DNA of 15,000 bases from Eimeria necatrix. Lineage: Eukaryota; Apicomplexa; Conoidasida; Eucoccidiorida; Eimeriidae. The notes beneath the pieces are model-generated. The model worked only from the letters and a program-made list of their open reading frames with translations. It was not told where the DNA came from and made no database searches. Location: contig NW_013653188.1 of the NCBI RefSeq assembly GCF_000499385.1, positions 5,001 to 20,000 of the forward strand, written 5' to 3'. Position numbers and translations under genes: made by a program. Shown here one piece after another: positions 1 through 8,759 of this stretch (position 1 is the stretch's first letter; the number at the start of each line of letters is the position of its first letter).

Positions 1-2
1 CG

Positions 3-114
3 CAGGCAGGAGCAGGGGAGGCACGCAGCAGCGGCAAAGGCAGCAAACAGCAACAAGGGCAGTCCACGCTGCAGCAACACCAGCCGCTGCTGCTGCTGCC
101 GCTGCTGCTGCCGC

Positions 115-148
<34 letters not shown>

Positions 149-191
149 TGAGGTGTCTAGACAGCGTGGGTGCCTTCTTCTTTTCTTTTAA
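3..191 (+). CDS. Possible C-terminal fragment of a plus-strand gene entering from the left edge
   Basis: An open plus-strand frame enters from the left edge and stops at a TAA at 189-191. It would encode a Gly/Ser/Gln-rich stretch (GSKQQQGQSTLQQHQP), then a Leu run from CTG repeats, then PEVSRQRG. No family is recognised. The CTG run could equally be non-coding, and the frame would overlap the tail of the convergent NOP53 gene by about 35 bases. It may be only open repeat sequence. Confidence 0.2.
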
Positions 192-338
192 TTATTTTAA
201 TTCTATTTGCTGCTCTGCTTAGCTGCTTCTTAATTCGCACTGCATGCGCTGCTGTTGCTTCTGCTGGCAGCTCCAGCACTCCGCGGCGGTGCAGCGACGC
301 CAGGTGGTCTGCTGCTGCAGCAGCAGCGCCTTGAACCT

Positions 339-382
<44 letters not shown>

Positions 383-1108
383 TGGGCCTCATACGCAACT
401 GCTGCTGCTGTGGGGTGGCCGCATAGCCCAGCAAAGAAGCACTCTGCGTTGAACAGCGCAGAGCAGCAGCAGCAGCAGCAACAGCAGCAAGTGCAGCAGC
501 AGCAAGTGCAGCAGCAGCAAGTGCAGCAGCAGCAACTGCAGCAGCAGCAGCAGCACCTTAGTTGTCCTTAAGCAGCCCGTCGTTTCCTCCGGCAGCAGCG
601 GCACTACAGGAGACCCCACAAAGCGTTTCTGCAGAAAAGAGCAGCAGCAAAAAACACACAAACCCTAAACCCTAAACCCTAAACCCTAAACCCTAAACCC
701 TAGACCCTAAACCCTAAGGCCACTGGGGAGAACTAGGGGATAGGGTTTTGAGGGTCACAGAGCTGCCTTGCGAAGTGTGTGAAGCATACGCAGATGCACA
801 AATAAGGGTTTAGGGTTTAGGGTAGGGTTTAGGGTTTAGGGTAGGGTTTAGGGTTTAGGGTTTTGCCTCACGCGGCCCATTTTGAAGGAGACAATCCCTT
901 TCCTTGCTGCTGCTTCTTTTGCTTTTTCGCCCGCTAGCCTGCACCACACCTCTTAACCCAAAACCCTAAACCCTAAACCCTAGACCCTAAACCCTAAACC
1001 CTAAACCCTAAATCCTAAACCCTTATGCTTGTCAAAACCCTAGAACGCACGGGACGCAGCTGATCTGTAGATACATCTCTGGCAGCAGCAGCAGCAGCAG
1101 CAGCAGCG

Positions 1109-1140
<32 letters not shown>

Positions 1141-2028
1141 CTAACCTCTTGGCGCTTCTATCAGCCTGCTGCTGCTGCTGCTGCTGCAGCTCCTGCAGCA
1201 GCTGCGGCAGCTGGTCAATAGACTTCCTGAGGGCTTTCTGCTGCTGCTTAGCAGCAGCCTGAGCAGCAAAATGAAAAGGGTTTGCCTCCGCGCTAGGGTT
1301 TAGGGCTAGAGCTAGGGTTTAGGGTTTACAACTAGGGCTAGGGTTTAGGGTTTGCAGCTAGAACTAGGGTTTAGGGTTTGGAAACAGAGTTGGGGGTTAT
1401 AAGCAGTAGCGAGGGCTTGCAGGCAGGGTTTGGCGGCCTAGGGTTTAGGGCTAGCTAGGGTTTAGGGTTTAGAGCCCGCTAGGGTTTAGGGTTTAGAGCT
1501 ACCAAGGGTTTAGGGTTTAGAGCTTGCTAGGGAATCAGCTAGGGTTTGAGGTTTAGAGCTAGGGTTTACTGGCTAGGGTTTAAGACTAGAGCTGGCTAGG
1601 GTTTAGGGTTTAGAGGCAGCTAGGGATTAGAAACAGCTAGGGTTTAGAGACATCAAAAGTCTGCAAATAGCTAGGGTTTAGGGTTTAGGGTTTAGGGTTT
1701 AGGGTTTAGAAGCCTACCCGGCGCAGCTGCTTCAGGTGCCGGCGCTGCCGATTTCTGTCCGTGCGCGTCTTCTTCTTCGGCTCTGCAGGCCATAAACCCT
1801 AAACCCTAAACCCTAAACCCTAAACCCTAAACCCTAAACCCTTGATTATAACATTCCAGGCCCTGCAGTCTGACCCCTGGGGCCGCAGCAAGAAACTAAG
1901 CCCCAATACGTAAGCCCTGAACCTCAAACCCTAAACCCTAAACCCTAAACCCTAAACCCTAATGAGGCAGCAAGCGCGCACTCTTGTAAACCCTTGCCGG
2001 CGCAGACTCGTCTTCTTCTGCTTCCTCC

Positions 2029-2063
<35 letters not shown>

Positions 2064-2112
2064 ACTACTTGTAGAGACTTTGCCTTGCGTCACCAGCTCC
2101 ATCAGCATCTGC

Positions 2113-2163
<51 letters not shown>

Positions 2164-2583
2164 ATAATGAGAACTGAATTTAAAGCTGAAATGAAAGCAG
2201 CAAAAAGGAAGCAGCTGTCTGTACACCTCACGCGCTGTCTGTCCAGCTCAGTGCTGCCTTCAAGAGCAGCAGCGCCGAGTTGCTGCTGCAGCGCAGCAGC
2301 AACAGGTTTTCTGTATTTGAGGAGTTTGTGGGGGTTTTGCTGCTGCAGCAGCAGCAGCTGCTGCTGCTGCAGCAGCAGCTGCTGCTGCTGCTTGTCCTGC
2401 TCGTGGCTCCGGACCACCGCGTGCGCAGAACGCCCCTCCTGCTGCTGCAGCACAGCAGCAGCAGCAGCAGCAACTAGCTGCTGCTGCTGCACTTCTTTCG
2501 AAGGATTGTAAGAAGAACTTTCTTCAGGCAGCAGCAGCGGCGGCACCAGCTGCAGCAGCTCCCTCAGGCGGCAGCGCCGCCGC

Positions 2584-2625
<42 letters not shown>

Positions 2626-2657
2626 GCTGCTGCTGCTTCTGCTGCTGCGGGCGTTGC

Positions 2658-2688
<31 letters not shown>

Positions 2689-3122
2689 TTGCGCTTCTCT
2701 GGACGCAAAGCAAGCAAAAAGCAAGCAGCAAACCTCCCGCTCTCTCCACCCACCAACAATCCAAACCCTAAACCCTAAACCCTAAACCCTAAACCCTAAA
2801 CCCTAAACCCTAAACCCTACTGACTGTTGACTACCGCCTCCAGTGCCTCGTCTTCCCACAAGTCGACGCATGCTTCCGCTGCCTTTTTAGCCTGTGCCCC
2901 CACACAAACCCTAAACCCTAAACCCTAAACCCTAAACCCTAAACCCTAGGCTCTGCTAACCCTCTGTGGCCTCCCGGGAGCTTTGAGGACCTAGGGTTTA
3001 GGGTTTAGGGTTTAGGGTTTACTTTGATTCTTGCTGCTGTTTCTGCTCTCTTTTTGCTGCCTTTTATGACTCTCTCTAGCTGCTTCTTGTGGGCCTGCGT
3101 CGCCACTTCCAGCAGCGGCTTC

Positions 3123-3178
<56 letters not shown>

Positions 3179-3254
3179 TTCGGCTAAGAGCTGCGGCCGC
3201 TGCAGCAAACGCCGCGCCCCCCGCGAAAGGTGTGATGTGTCATCGGCGCCTGAG

Positions 3255-3307
<53 letters not shown>

Positions 3308-3855
3308 ATCAAGTTGCTTCCCACAGCAAAGGGTTTGGCGGTAGCTTGGCTGTGGCTCATCTGCTGGTTGAGGGTTTAGGGTTTAGGGTTTAGGGTTTAC
3401 AGAATGGGCGAGAAAGCCACTTTCCTAGACTCCAGAGTCTCGGGTTTGCTGCTCGAGACTTAGGGTTTAGGGTTTAGGGTTTAGGGCCAAGCCCAGGCTC
3501 TAGGGTTTAGGTTTCAGGGGTAAGCCTAGGGTTTAGGGTTTAGGGGTAACCCTAGGGTTTAGGGTTTAGGACTATCCCGAGGGTTTAGGGTTTAGGGTTT
3601 AGTTGCTGCTGCTCCCAGGCGCAGCAGCCGGTGCGCCGGCTGCGCCGGAAGGAGCCCGCAAAGCCCTTAGAGTTTAGGGTTTAGGGTTTAGGGTTTAGGG
3701 TTTAGGGTTTAGGGTTTACCTTCGGTGTCGAGGACAAAGAGCTCGTCTGCTGCTGCTAACTGCTGCGCCTTTTCTCTTAAGGGTTTTTCATCTAAGAATT
3801 TTTCTGCTGCAGTCAGTTGGCCCTTTTTCCACTTCGAGCGCCGGCTGGCCCCCAT
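157..3855 (-). CDS. NOP53: NOP53 (GLTSCR2 family) ribosome biogenesis protein, ten exons
   Basis: NOP53 is a nucleolar 60S assembly factor that in yeast recruits the exosome helicase Mtr4 for 7S pre-rRNA processing. Exons by splice site and phase: 3855-3720, 3249-3023, 2891-2825 (or -2835), 2698 (or 2696)-2232, 2108-1992, 1780-1718, 1258-1146, 938-872, 628-557, 336-157, giving about 498-502 aa. All phases agree. Exon 1 starts MGASRRSKWKKGQ and holds DELFVLDTE, matching the family's arch-interacting motif (LFxxD, residues 39-43). Exon 3 has VDLWEDE. Exon 4 has SSSYNPSKEV (near 205-212), the family's SYNP block. Exon 6 is basic (PKKKTRTDRNRQRRHLKQ). Exon 7 has ALRKSIDQLPQLLQEL. Exon 9 has VPLLPEETTGCLR. 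Exon 10 has LASLHRRGVLELP and ends in a basic helix with RIKIIKRK before TAG. Ser, Ala and Gln runs are inserted between conserved blocks. The exon 3/4 junction is uncertain by four residues. Family knowledge is recalled and was not searched. Confidence 0.88.
629..871 (-). repeat. NOP53 intron 8 with inverted telomere-like arrays
   Basis: Read on the minus strand, the intron opens with GTGAGGC and an AAACCCT array with some CCCTA-shortened units (864-805). About 90 bases of unique sequence follow, then a TTTAGGG array (715-659), then a pyrimidine-rich stretch ending in CAG. The two arrays are complementary and flank the unique part, so the transcript could form a long stem. No exon was found in the unique part. 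Confidence 0.8.
939..1145 (-). repeat. NOP53 intron 7 with CTG run and G-strand telomere-like array
   Basis: The sense strand (minus) begins GTTAGT, a good 5' splice site, and runs into an interrupted CTG run (1137-1081). Unique sequence follows, then a TTTAGGG array (1023-957), and it ends GGTGCAG. Only the G-rich strand of the heptamer is present near the 3' splice site. The intron interrupts a codon after its second base, consistent with exon 8 starting with one base. Confidence 0.75.
1259..1717 (-). repeat. NOP53 intron 6 filled with degenerate telomere-like units
   Basis: The intron is about 460 bases long. Its sense strand (minus) begins GTAGGC and immediately enters AAACCCT units (1710-1672). 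It then continues through many degenerate pairs of heptamers separated by short spacers such as AGCTAG or GAGCT down to about 1290. It ends in TTTTGCTGCTCAG. This is the most decayed array in the window and suggests older repeat sequence than the perfect arrays elsewhere. Confidence 0.75.
1781..1991 (-). repeat. NOP53 intron 5 with two telomere-like arrays
   Basis: The sense strand (minus) starts GTTTAC. It carries TTTAGGG arrays at 1961-1926 and 1842-1796 separated by about 80 bases of unique sequence, and ends CTGCAGAG. Both arrays are the G-rich strand in sense. The 5' splice site GTTTAC is weaker than those of the other introns but gives the correct phase. Confidence 0.7.
2109..2231 (-). 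repeat. NOP53 intron 4 ending in a CTG run
   Basis: The sense strand (minus) begins GTGAGG, has a TGTACAGACA motif right behind the splice site, then a pyrimidine-rich stretch. It ends in a CTG run (about 2160-2113) that leads directly into GTGCAG. No telomere-like unit is present. The CTG run takes the place of a polypyrimidine tract. Confidence 0.7.
2699..2834 (-). repeat. NOP53 intron 3 with G-strand telomere-like array
   Basis: The sense strand (minus) starts at GTAGTC (2834) or GTCAGT (2824), passes through a TTTAGGG array (2819-2761) and a U-rich tract, and ends GTCCAG. Two donor/acceptor pairs fit the phase, differing by four residues. Confidence 0.7.
2892..3022 (-). repeat. NOP53 intron 2 with inverted telomere-like arrays
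   Basis: The sense strand (minus) starts GTAAACCCT, so the splice donor runs straight into the heptamer array (3021-2992). About 45 bases of unique sequence follow, then a complementary TTTAGGG array (2948-2905) and GTGTGGGGGCACAG. This is the shortest example of the arrangement with the C-rich strand first and the G-rich strand last. Confidence 0.8.
3250..3719 (-). repeat. NOP53 intron 1: C-strand arrays at the 5' end, CTG run at the 3' end
   Basis: The sense strand (minus) begins GTAAACCCT, with arrays at 3719-3666, 3486-3460 and 3400-3370 and short heptamer pairs between about 3601 and 3501. It ends in a CTG/TTG run (about 3306-3254) and CAG. I looked for exons in the unique parts at 3601-3660 and 3404-3460. 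The first has no GT on the sense strand. The second has a possible donor but breaks the phase. Direct joining of exons 1 and 2 keeps phase and family similarity. Confidence 0.75.
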
Positions 3856-4412
3856 TCTCAAACCCTAAACCCTAAACCCTAAACCCTAAACCCTAAACCC
3901 TAAACCCTAAACCCTAAACCCTAAACCCGCAAACCCTAAACCCTAAACCCTAAACCCTAAACCCTAAACCCTAAACCCTAAACCCTAAGCTGACCACTGC
4001 ACTAGGCAAGGTCTGGGAGAGGTCGCGAGGTGCGAAACCCTGAAACCGCGAGAATAGGTTGAAGGGCTCCAGCCGAAGCTCGAAACCCTAAACCCTAAAC
4101 CCTAAACCCTAAACCCTAAAAACACTAAAGCCTCGCCGCCAAACCCTTAATTAGGGTTTAAACTGCCAAATAAAAGAGTTTTTGTTATTTCAAGAGTTAA
4201 TTAAGGGTTTTATTTTCTCTGCATGCAGTGGGGGGCCCCTGTGGGGCGGAAGGCTCAGGGCCCCACTGCCGCTCCCGTAAACCCTAAACCCTAAACCCTA
4301 AACCCTAAACCCTAAACCGCCGCTTGCTGCTGCACGAAACCCCTGCAGCAAACAAAGAAAACTGATGAAATTTAAACAAAAAACAGAAGCCACTTCATAA
4401 CTGCAGCAGCAA

Positions 4413-4446
<34 letters not shown>

Positions 4447-4799
4447 AGGTTGTTGCTGCCAGCAGCAGCTGCTGCGCATCTCCGTCTGCCGGAGGTCCAT
4501 TGGTCCACCGCTGCCAGCTGCAACCCTAAACCCTAAACCCTAAACCCTAAACCCTAAACCCTAAACCCTAGCCCTTCAAGGCTATGAGGGCCCCTCAGCT
4601 AGGTAGCTGGCCCTGAGCAGCAAACCAGTGCGCAGCAAACCACCACCCTAAACCCTAAACCCTAAATAAACCCTAAACCCTACAACACCCTAAACCCTAA
4701 ACAAACCCTAAACCCTAAAAGTCAAACCCTAAACCCTAAAAGGTAAACCCTAAAAGCTAGAGCGCAGAAAAGACACGACAGCACGGCGACGCGCAGCAG
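3856..4799. repeat. Telomere-like arrays upstream of NOP53
   Basis: There is no supported gene here. AAACCCT arrays (plus orientation) lie at 3858-3987 (the longest in the window, with one ACCCGC interruption), 4083-4121, 4278-4316, 4522-4570 and, in a broken form, 4644-4756. Between them is unique sequence, including AT-rich stretches at 4140-4220 and 4345-4400. At 4211-4285 a plus-strand pyrimidine tract ends in TGCATGCAG and GTAAACCC follows 50 bases later, so a small plus-strand exon is conceivable but no family can be read in it. Confidence 0.75.
4390..4520 (-). CDS. Weak candidate exon, minus strand
   Basis: On the minus strand a G-rich heptamer array ends TTGCAG at about 4521, as at other 3' splice sites in this window. 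It is followed by sequence that reads WQRWTNGPPADGDAQQLL or, in another frame, LAAVDQWTSGRRR, then a CAG run. Neither frame is recognised and no start codon or partner exon is fixed. It could be untranslated sequence of either neighbour. Confidence 0.2.
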
Positions 4800-4925
4800 C
4801 AGCAGCAGCAGCGGCAGCAGCAGCCACTTGGTGTTGCTGCTGCTGCTGCTGCAACTGCTGCTGCTGCAGCAGCAGCTTCTCCCTCAACTTCAAATTTAAA
4901 GCCAAAACAAAATCTTCCTTCTCAA
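4800..4925 (-). CDS. Weak candidate exon, minus strand, downstream of the coilin/La gene
   Basis: After CCTTGAG on the minus strand an open frame reads KEDFVLALNLKLREKLLL and continues into Gln and Ala runs. The alternation of charged and hydrophobic residues looks like coding sequence for an amphipathic helix. If it is an exon, the AGCT tetranucleotide tract would be the intron before it, but no canonical GT donor was found at the end of the coilin/La frame. No family is recognised. Confidence 0.25.
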
Positions 4926-5755
4926 GGGCCCCAGCTAGCCAGCAGCTAGCTAGCAGCTAGCTAGTAGCTAACTGCTAGCTAGCTGCTAGCTAGCTAGCTG
5001 CTGGCCAGCTAGCTACTAGCTAGCTAGCTGCTAGCTAGCTAGCTGCCCAGCTAGAAGCTCAGCTAGCTGCTGGCTAGCTGCAGCAGCAAGCAAGTTCGGG
5101 ACGGCCCAGATCCCTGTAGTCCCTGAGTTGGCTAGCTAGCTGGCTAGCTAGCTAGCTAGCTAGCTGGGCATTGCTAGCAGCGAATTCGCTAGCTCGCCAG
5201 CTAGTTGCTGAGTGCCCGCACTCTGCTGGCTAGCTAGCTAGTTGGCTAGCTAGCCAGCTGTCCAGCATGTTGGCTAGCTAGCCAGCTAGCCAGCATGTTG
5301 GCTAGCTAGCTGGCTAGCTAGCTAGCTAGCCAACTCACTAGCTAGCTGGCTAGCTAGCTTCATTGGTCCGTTAGCTAGCTCGCTAGCTAGCTGGCAAAAG
5401 AGCTAGCGGTCAAGCTAGCCAGCCAGCTAGCCACCCAGCTAGCTAGCTAGCTAGCCAAAGGCCAGCTAGCCACCCAGCTAGCTACCCAGCCAGCCAGCTA
5501 GCTAGCTAGCTAGCCATCCAGCTAGCCATCCAGCCAGCCAGCTTGCCAGCTAGCCAGCTAGCCAGCTAGCCATCCAGCCAGCCGGCTAGCTACCCAACCA
5601 GCTACCCAGCCAGCCAGCTACCCAGCCAGCTACCCAGCCGGCCAGCTAGCTAGCTACCCAGCTAGCCAGCCAGCTAGCTACCCAGCTAGCTAGCCAGCTA
5701 GCTACCCAGCTAGCTAGCCAGCTAGCTAGCTAGCTAGCTAGCTAGCTAGCTAGCT
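4924..5755. repeat. AGCT/AGCC tetranucleotide tract
   Basis: About 830 bases are built almost entirely from 4-bp steps of AGCT and AGCC (plus-strand view), with interruptions such as the unique block near 5090-5130. Long runs of CTAGCTAG alternate with CCAGCTAG and TACCCAGC blocks. The sequence is highly self-complementary (GCTAGC palindromes), so both DNA strands and any RNA could form many hairpins. The stop codon of the coilin/La frame is the first CTAG of this tract. There is no gene in it. Confidence 0.9.
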
Positions 5756-5901
5756 GTGGGGGATTCTGAGGAGGAGTTCGTCTCGGGGGCCGGCGAGGCG
5801 GACGTGGCGAAGGCCGCCGCGGAGGCAAAAAGCGACGAAGGCAGCATCTGCTGTTAGCTGCTGCAGCCGCGGGAACTGCAGCACGAGCTGCAGCGGCACG
5901 G

Positions 5902-5966
<65 letters not shown>

Positions 5967-6252
5967 GCTGCTGCTGCTGGGAAGGGCTGCGCCTGCTCCC
6001 GCAGGTAGCTGTCCCGCTCCCAGTTGCTGGGGGAAAAGTACCAGTCAACTTGCCGCCGCACTGCAGCACGCAGCAGCAGCAGCTGCTGCTGCAGCAGCCG
6101 CTTTGCTGCAGCAGCAAGTTCTGCTGGCAGCAGCTCTTCGCAGGCAGCCAGCGGCAGCGCCTCAGCAGCAGCAGCGCCTGCTGCAGCCGCAGCTGCTGCT
6201 GCTGCTGCGGCCTCCCGCGCGTCCCCTGCAGCTCCCCCTTGCTGCTGCTGCC

Positions 6253-6284
<32 letters not shown>

Positions 6285-6724
6285 AGCACAGCGGCGCTCC
6301 ACTGCTGCTGGTGCTGCTGCTGCTGCAGCCAAACTTCGCTCCCCGGCAGCTGCATAGTACCCAGGGGCCCCGTAGTCAGCAGCAGCTGCTGCTGGGGGCC
6401 CCCCTTGCCATCTATGTGCAGCAGCAGGCGACTGCCCCCCTGTGCTGTTTGCTTCGGTTGCTGCTGCTCCTGCTGCTGCCTTCGCAGACTCTGCTGCTGC
6501 TGCTGCTGCAGCGGAGCTGCTGCTGCTCTGCTTCTCGCCAGCCTTGGCACCGGCAAAGCCATTTGCTGCTGCTGCTGTTGCTGCCTCCCCTGCTGCTGCT
6601 GCCTCTCCTGCTGCAGGGCTTCTTTGTCCTGCGGAAGCAGCCGAATTGCTGTGAGTTCTGCCCAGTCTCTCCACCGGCGCTGCTGCTGCTGCTGCTGCCT
6701 CTCCCTGCCCCCCCTTGGTCCCCG

Positions 6725-6760
<36 letters not shown>

Positions 6761-6934
6761 CTGCAGCAGCAAACGGCTGCGCTGCAGATCCACCTGCAGC
6801 ACGCGGAAGATTTGCTGCTGCGACAGCTGCGGCACCCCCTGCTGCAGCAGCAGCAGCTGCGCCTGCAGCCATTTGCCCTCGAGAGCAGCAGCAAGGGGCC
6901 CCTCCCACTCGCAGAATTCTGCTGCTGCTGGCAC

Positions 6935-6977
<43 letters not shown>

Positions 6978-7135
6978 TCTTTTCCTTCTGCTGCTGCTGC
7001 GGCTGCTGGCTTCGCTGCTGCTGCTGCTGCAGTGCCACACTCAGAGGCTGCTTTCCTGCTGCTGCCTGAGTGTTCCTGTTGCTGCCGGTGCTGCTGCTGT
7101 TGCTGCTGCCGCTCTTGTTGCTGCTGCTGCCTCTG

Positions 7136-7171
<36 letters not shown>

Positions 7172-7426
7172 CTGTTGCTGGAGGCGCTGCAGAGGCAAAG
7201 GAAGAGGCCCCGGCCCCAGGCGCTGCTGCTGTCGCTCGTTTTGCTGCCGCTGCTGCTGCTGCTGCTTCTGCTGCTTCTGCTGCTTCTGCTGCTGCGGCTG
7301 CCAGATGTTCCGCGTGAGCTGCTCCGAGTCGCTGCTGCTGCTGCTGCTGTCGCTGCTGCTGCTGCTGCTGCTGCCTAAGATGACATGGCCAGGGCGCACC
7401 TGGCGCCTCGTATTAAAGCTCTTCTT

Positions 7427-7475
<49 letters not shown>

Positions 7476-7653
7476 TTGCTTCCCGCTGCCTTCGCTGGTC
7501 CCCGGAGAGGCTGGGGAGGGGCCTCGTCATCGCTGCTGCTGCTGTCATCGCTGCTGCTGCTGTCATCGCTGCTGCTGCTGCTGCTGCTGCTGCGAGCTGC
7601 CTGGCTACGGGCAGCAGCAGCCTTCTTGGGAACCACGCCGCTGGCAGCACCCG

Positions 7654-7703
<50 letters not shown>

Positions 7704-7765
7704 TTTTGTCTCTTTGAGGAACTCCCAGCCTCAGATCCAGGGCGTTTGCTGCTTGCCACGGCTTC

Positions 7766-7808
<43 letters not shown>

Positions 7809-8251
7809 CTGTTGAGGCGGTGCATGCAGGCAGTGACAACATCGCCGTCGCGCAGCACTGCAAGGGGCTGTTCATTCAGCAGCATGAAGCCCTGCAGCCT
7901 TAGCTGCAGCAGGTTGCTGCTGCTGCTGCTGCTGCTGCAGCAGCTGCTGCTGCTGCTGCTGCTGCTGTTGTGGGCAGCGGGGGGCTCGCAGCAAAACGCG
8001 CCACGCTGCAGCAGCCGCAACAGCTGCTGCTTCAGCTGGCCTATCGTTTGCTGCTGCTGCTCGTCTACATAGATGCAGCTATCAGTTGCTGCTGCTGCTG
8101 CTGCTGAGAAGGGGCGACAGCCCGTGCCGCAGCAGCAGATGCTGCTGTCGGCAACACCTTGCTGCTGCTGCCGTTGCTGCTGCTGCTGCGCCTCGGCAGC
8201 TGCAGCAGTGGCGCTGCGGCCGCCGCAGCAAAACTTCACGAAAAGCCTCAT
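5750..8251 (-). CDS. Coilin-like protein with C-terminal La motif
   Basis: A single 833-codon frame starts with MRLFVKF. Residues 1-147 resemble the ubiquitin-like N-terminal domain of coilin (Cajal-body scaffold): MRLFVKF, IYVDEQQQQTIGQLKQQLL, then LRLQGFMLLNEQPLAVLRDG, split by poly-Ala/Gln/Ser inserts. Near 221-243 are acidic serine repeats (SSSSDD), and near 287-290 RPGH, which recalls plant coilin. A middle segment (IFRVLQVDLQRSRLLL, then DWAELTAIRLLP) may be a worn Tudor-like domain. Residues about 729-824 are a La motif (LARP-type RNA binding): QVDWYFSPSNWERD, a 21-residue Gln run, then VPLQLVLQFPRLQQLT. The La RNA-pocket Gln, Tyr, Asp and Phe are present, with Trp for one Tyr. Coilin and La motifs in one chain are unusual. 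An in-frame unspliced intron or two fused models cannot be excluded. The stop lies in the AGCT tract. CAG in the sense strand supports this strand. Confidence 0.7.
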
Positions 8252-8713
8252 TAGGATCTTTGCTGCTTCTTTTTTCCCAATGCTGCTGCTCGCCGCTGCT
8301 GCTGCAGCTGCTCGTGCTGCTGCTGCTGCTGCTGCTGCTGCTGCAGCACAGTCGGCAGTTGATAGTGGCCTCTTCCGGGCCTTCCCTGATATTAACTTGA
8401 AAATATTAATAGTTTTGCAGCATTAAAGCCGCAAGCAAGAGGACTGCAGCAGCAGCAGCAGCAGCAGCAGCTGCTGCTGCTGCTGCTGCTGCTGCTCAGC
8501 CCACAGCAGGACTGGGGCCCCAGCTGCTGAGACAGCGAGTCGGCAGCAGCTTTTTCGGATTCAGCAAAAACTTAATTAAATTAAAACCCTTCTTCGTAAG
8601 CATTCTTTCTCAAACCCTAAACCCTAAACCCTAATCCGTTAACCCTAAACCCTGGAGGCTGCGTCTACAGACTCTTGTCCCTGCTGCTGCAGCAACACAG
8701 ACTCACAGCCACC
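8252..8713. promoter_or_regulatory. Divergent intergenic region between coilin/La and UCHL3
   Basis: The two flanking genes point away from each other, so these 460 bases should hold both promoters and 5' untranslated sequences. Seen here are a CTG run at about 8316-8343, an AT-rich patch at 8390-8425 and another at 8570-8590, a CAG/CTG palindrome, and a short AAACCCT array with a variant unit (8611-8652). I cannot identify a defined promoter motif. Confidence 0.5.
8447..8496. repeat. Perfect (CAG)8(CTG)8 palindrome
   Basis: Eight CAG units are followed immediately by eight CTG units, giving an uninterrupted inverted repeat without a loop. It lies in the divergent promoter region, about 220 bases from UCHL3 and 195 bases from the coilin/La start codon. 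Such sequences can extrude as cruciforms. A function here is inference. Confidence 0.9.
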
Positions 8714-8718
8714 ATGCC

Positions 8719-8759
<41 letters not shown>

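Noticed and set aside
3404..3460. Extra NOP53 exon between exons 1 and 2
   Set aside because: A possible reading (KPETLESRKVAFSPIL) exists, but its phases fit neither neighbour. Joining exons 1 and 2 directly keeps phase and family similarity.
659..4756. Chromosome end (true telomere)
   Set aside because: The heptamer arrays are short, occur in both orientations, and are interrupted by exons of a complete gene. They are interstitial.
6162..7069. Further open frames on both strands inside the coilin/La gene
   Set aside because: All are homopolymer shadows of the 833-codon frame. None has the non-repeat motif blocks.
6024..8072. 682-codon plus-strand open frame
   Set aside because: It is antisense to the coilin/La frame, is rich in Cys and Leu from CTG repeats, and shows no family motif. 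It is open only because CAG/CTG tracts lack stops.
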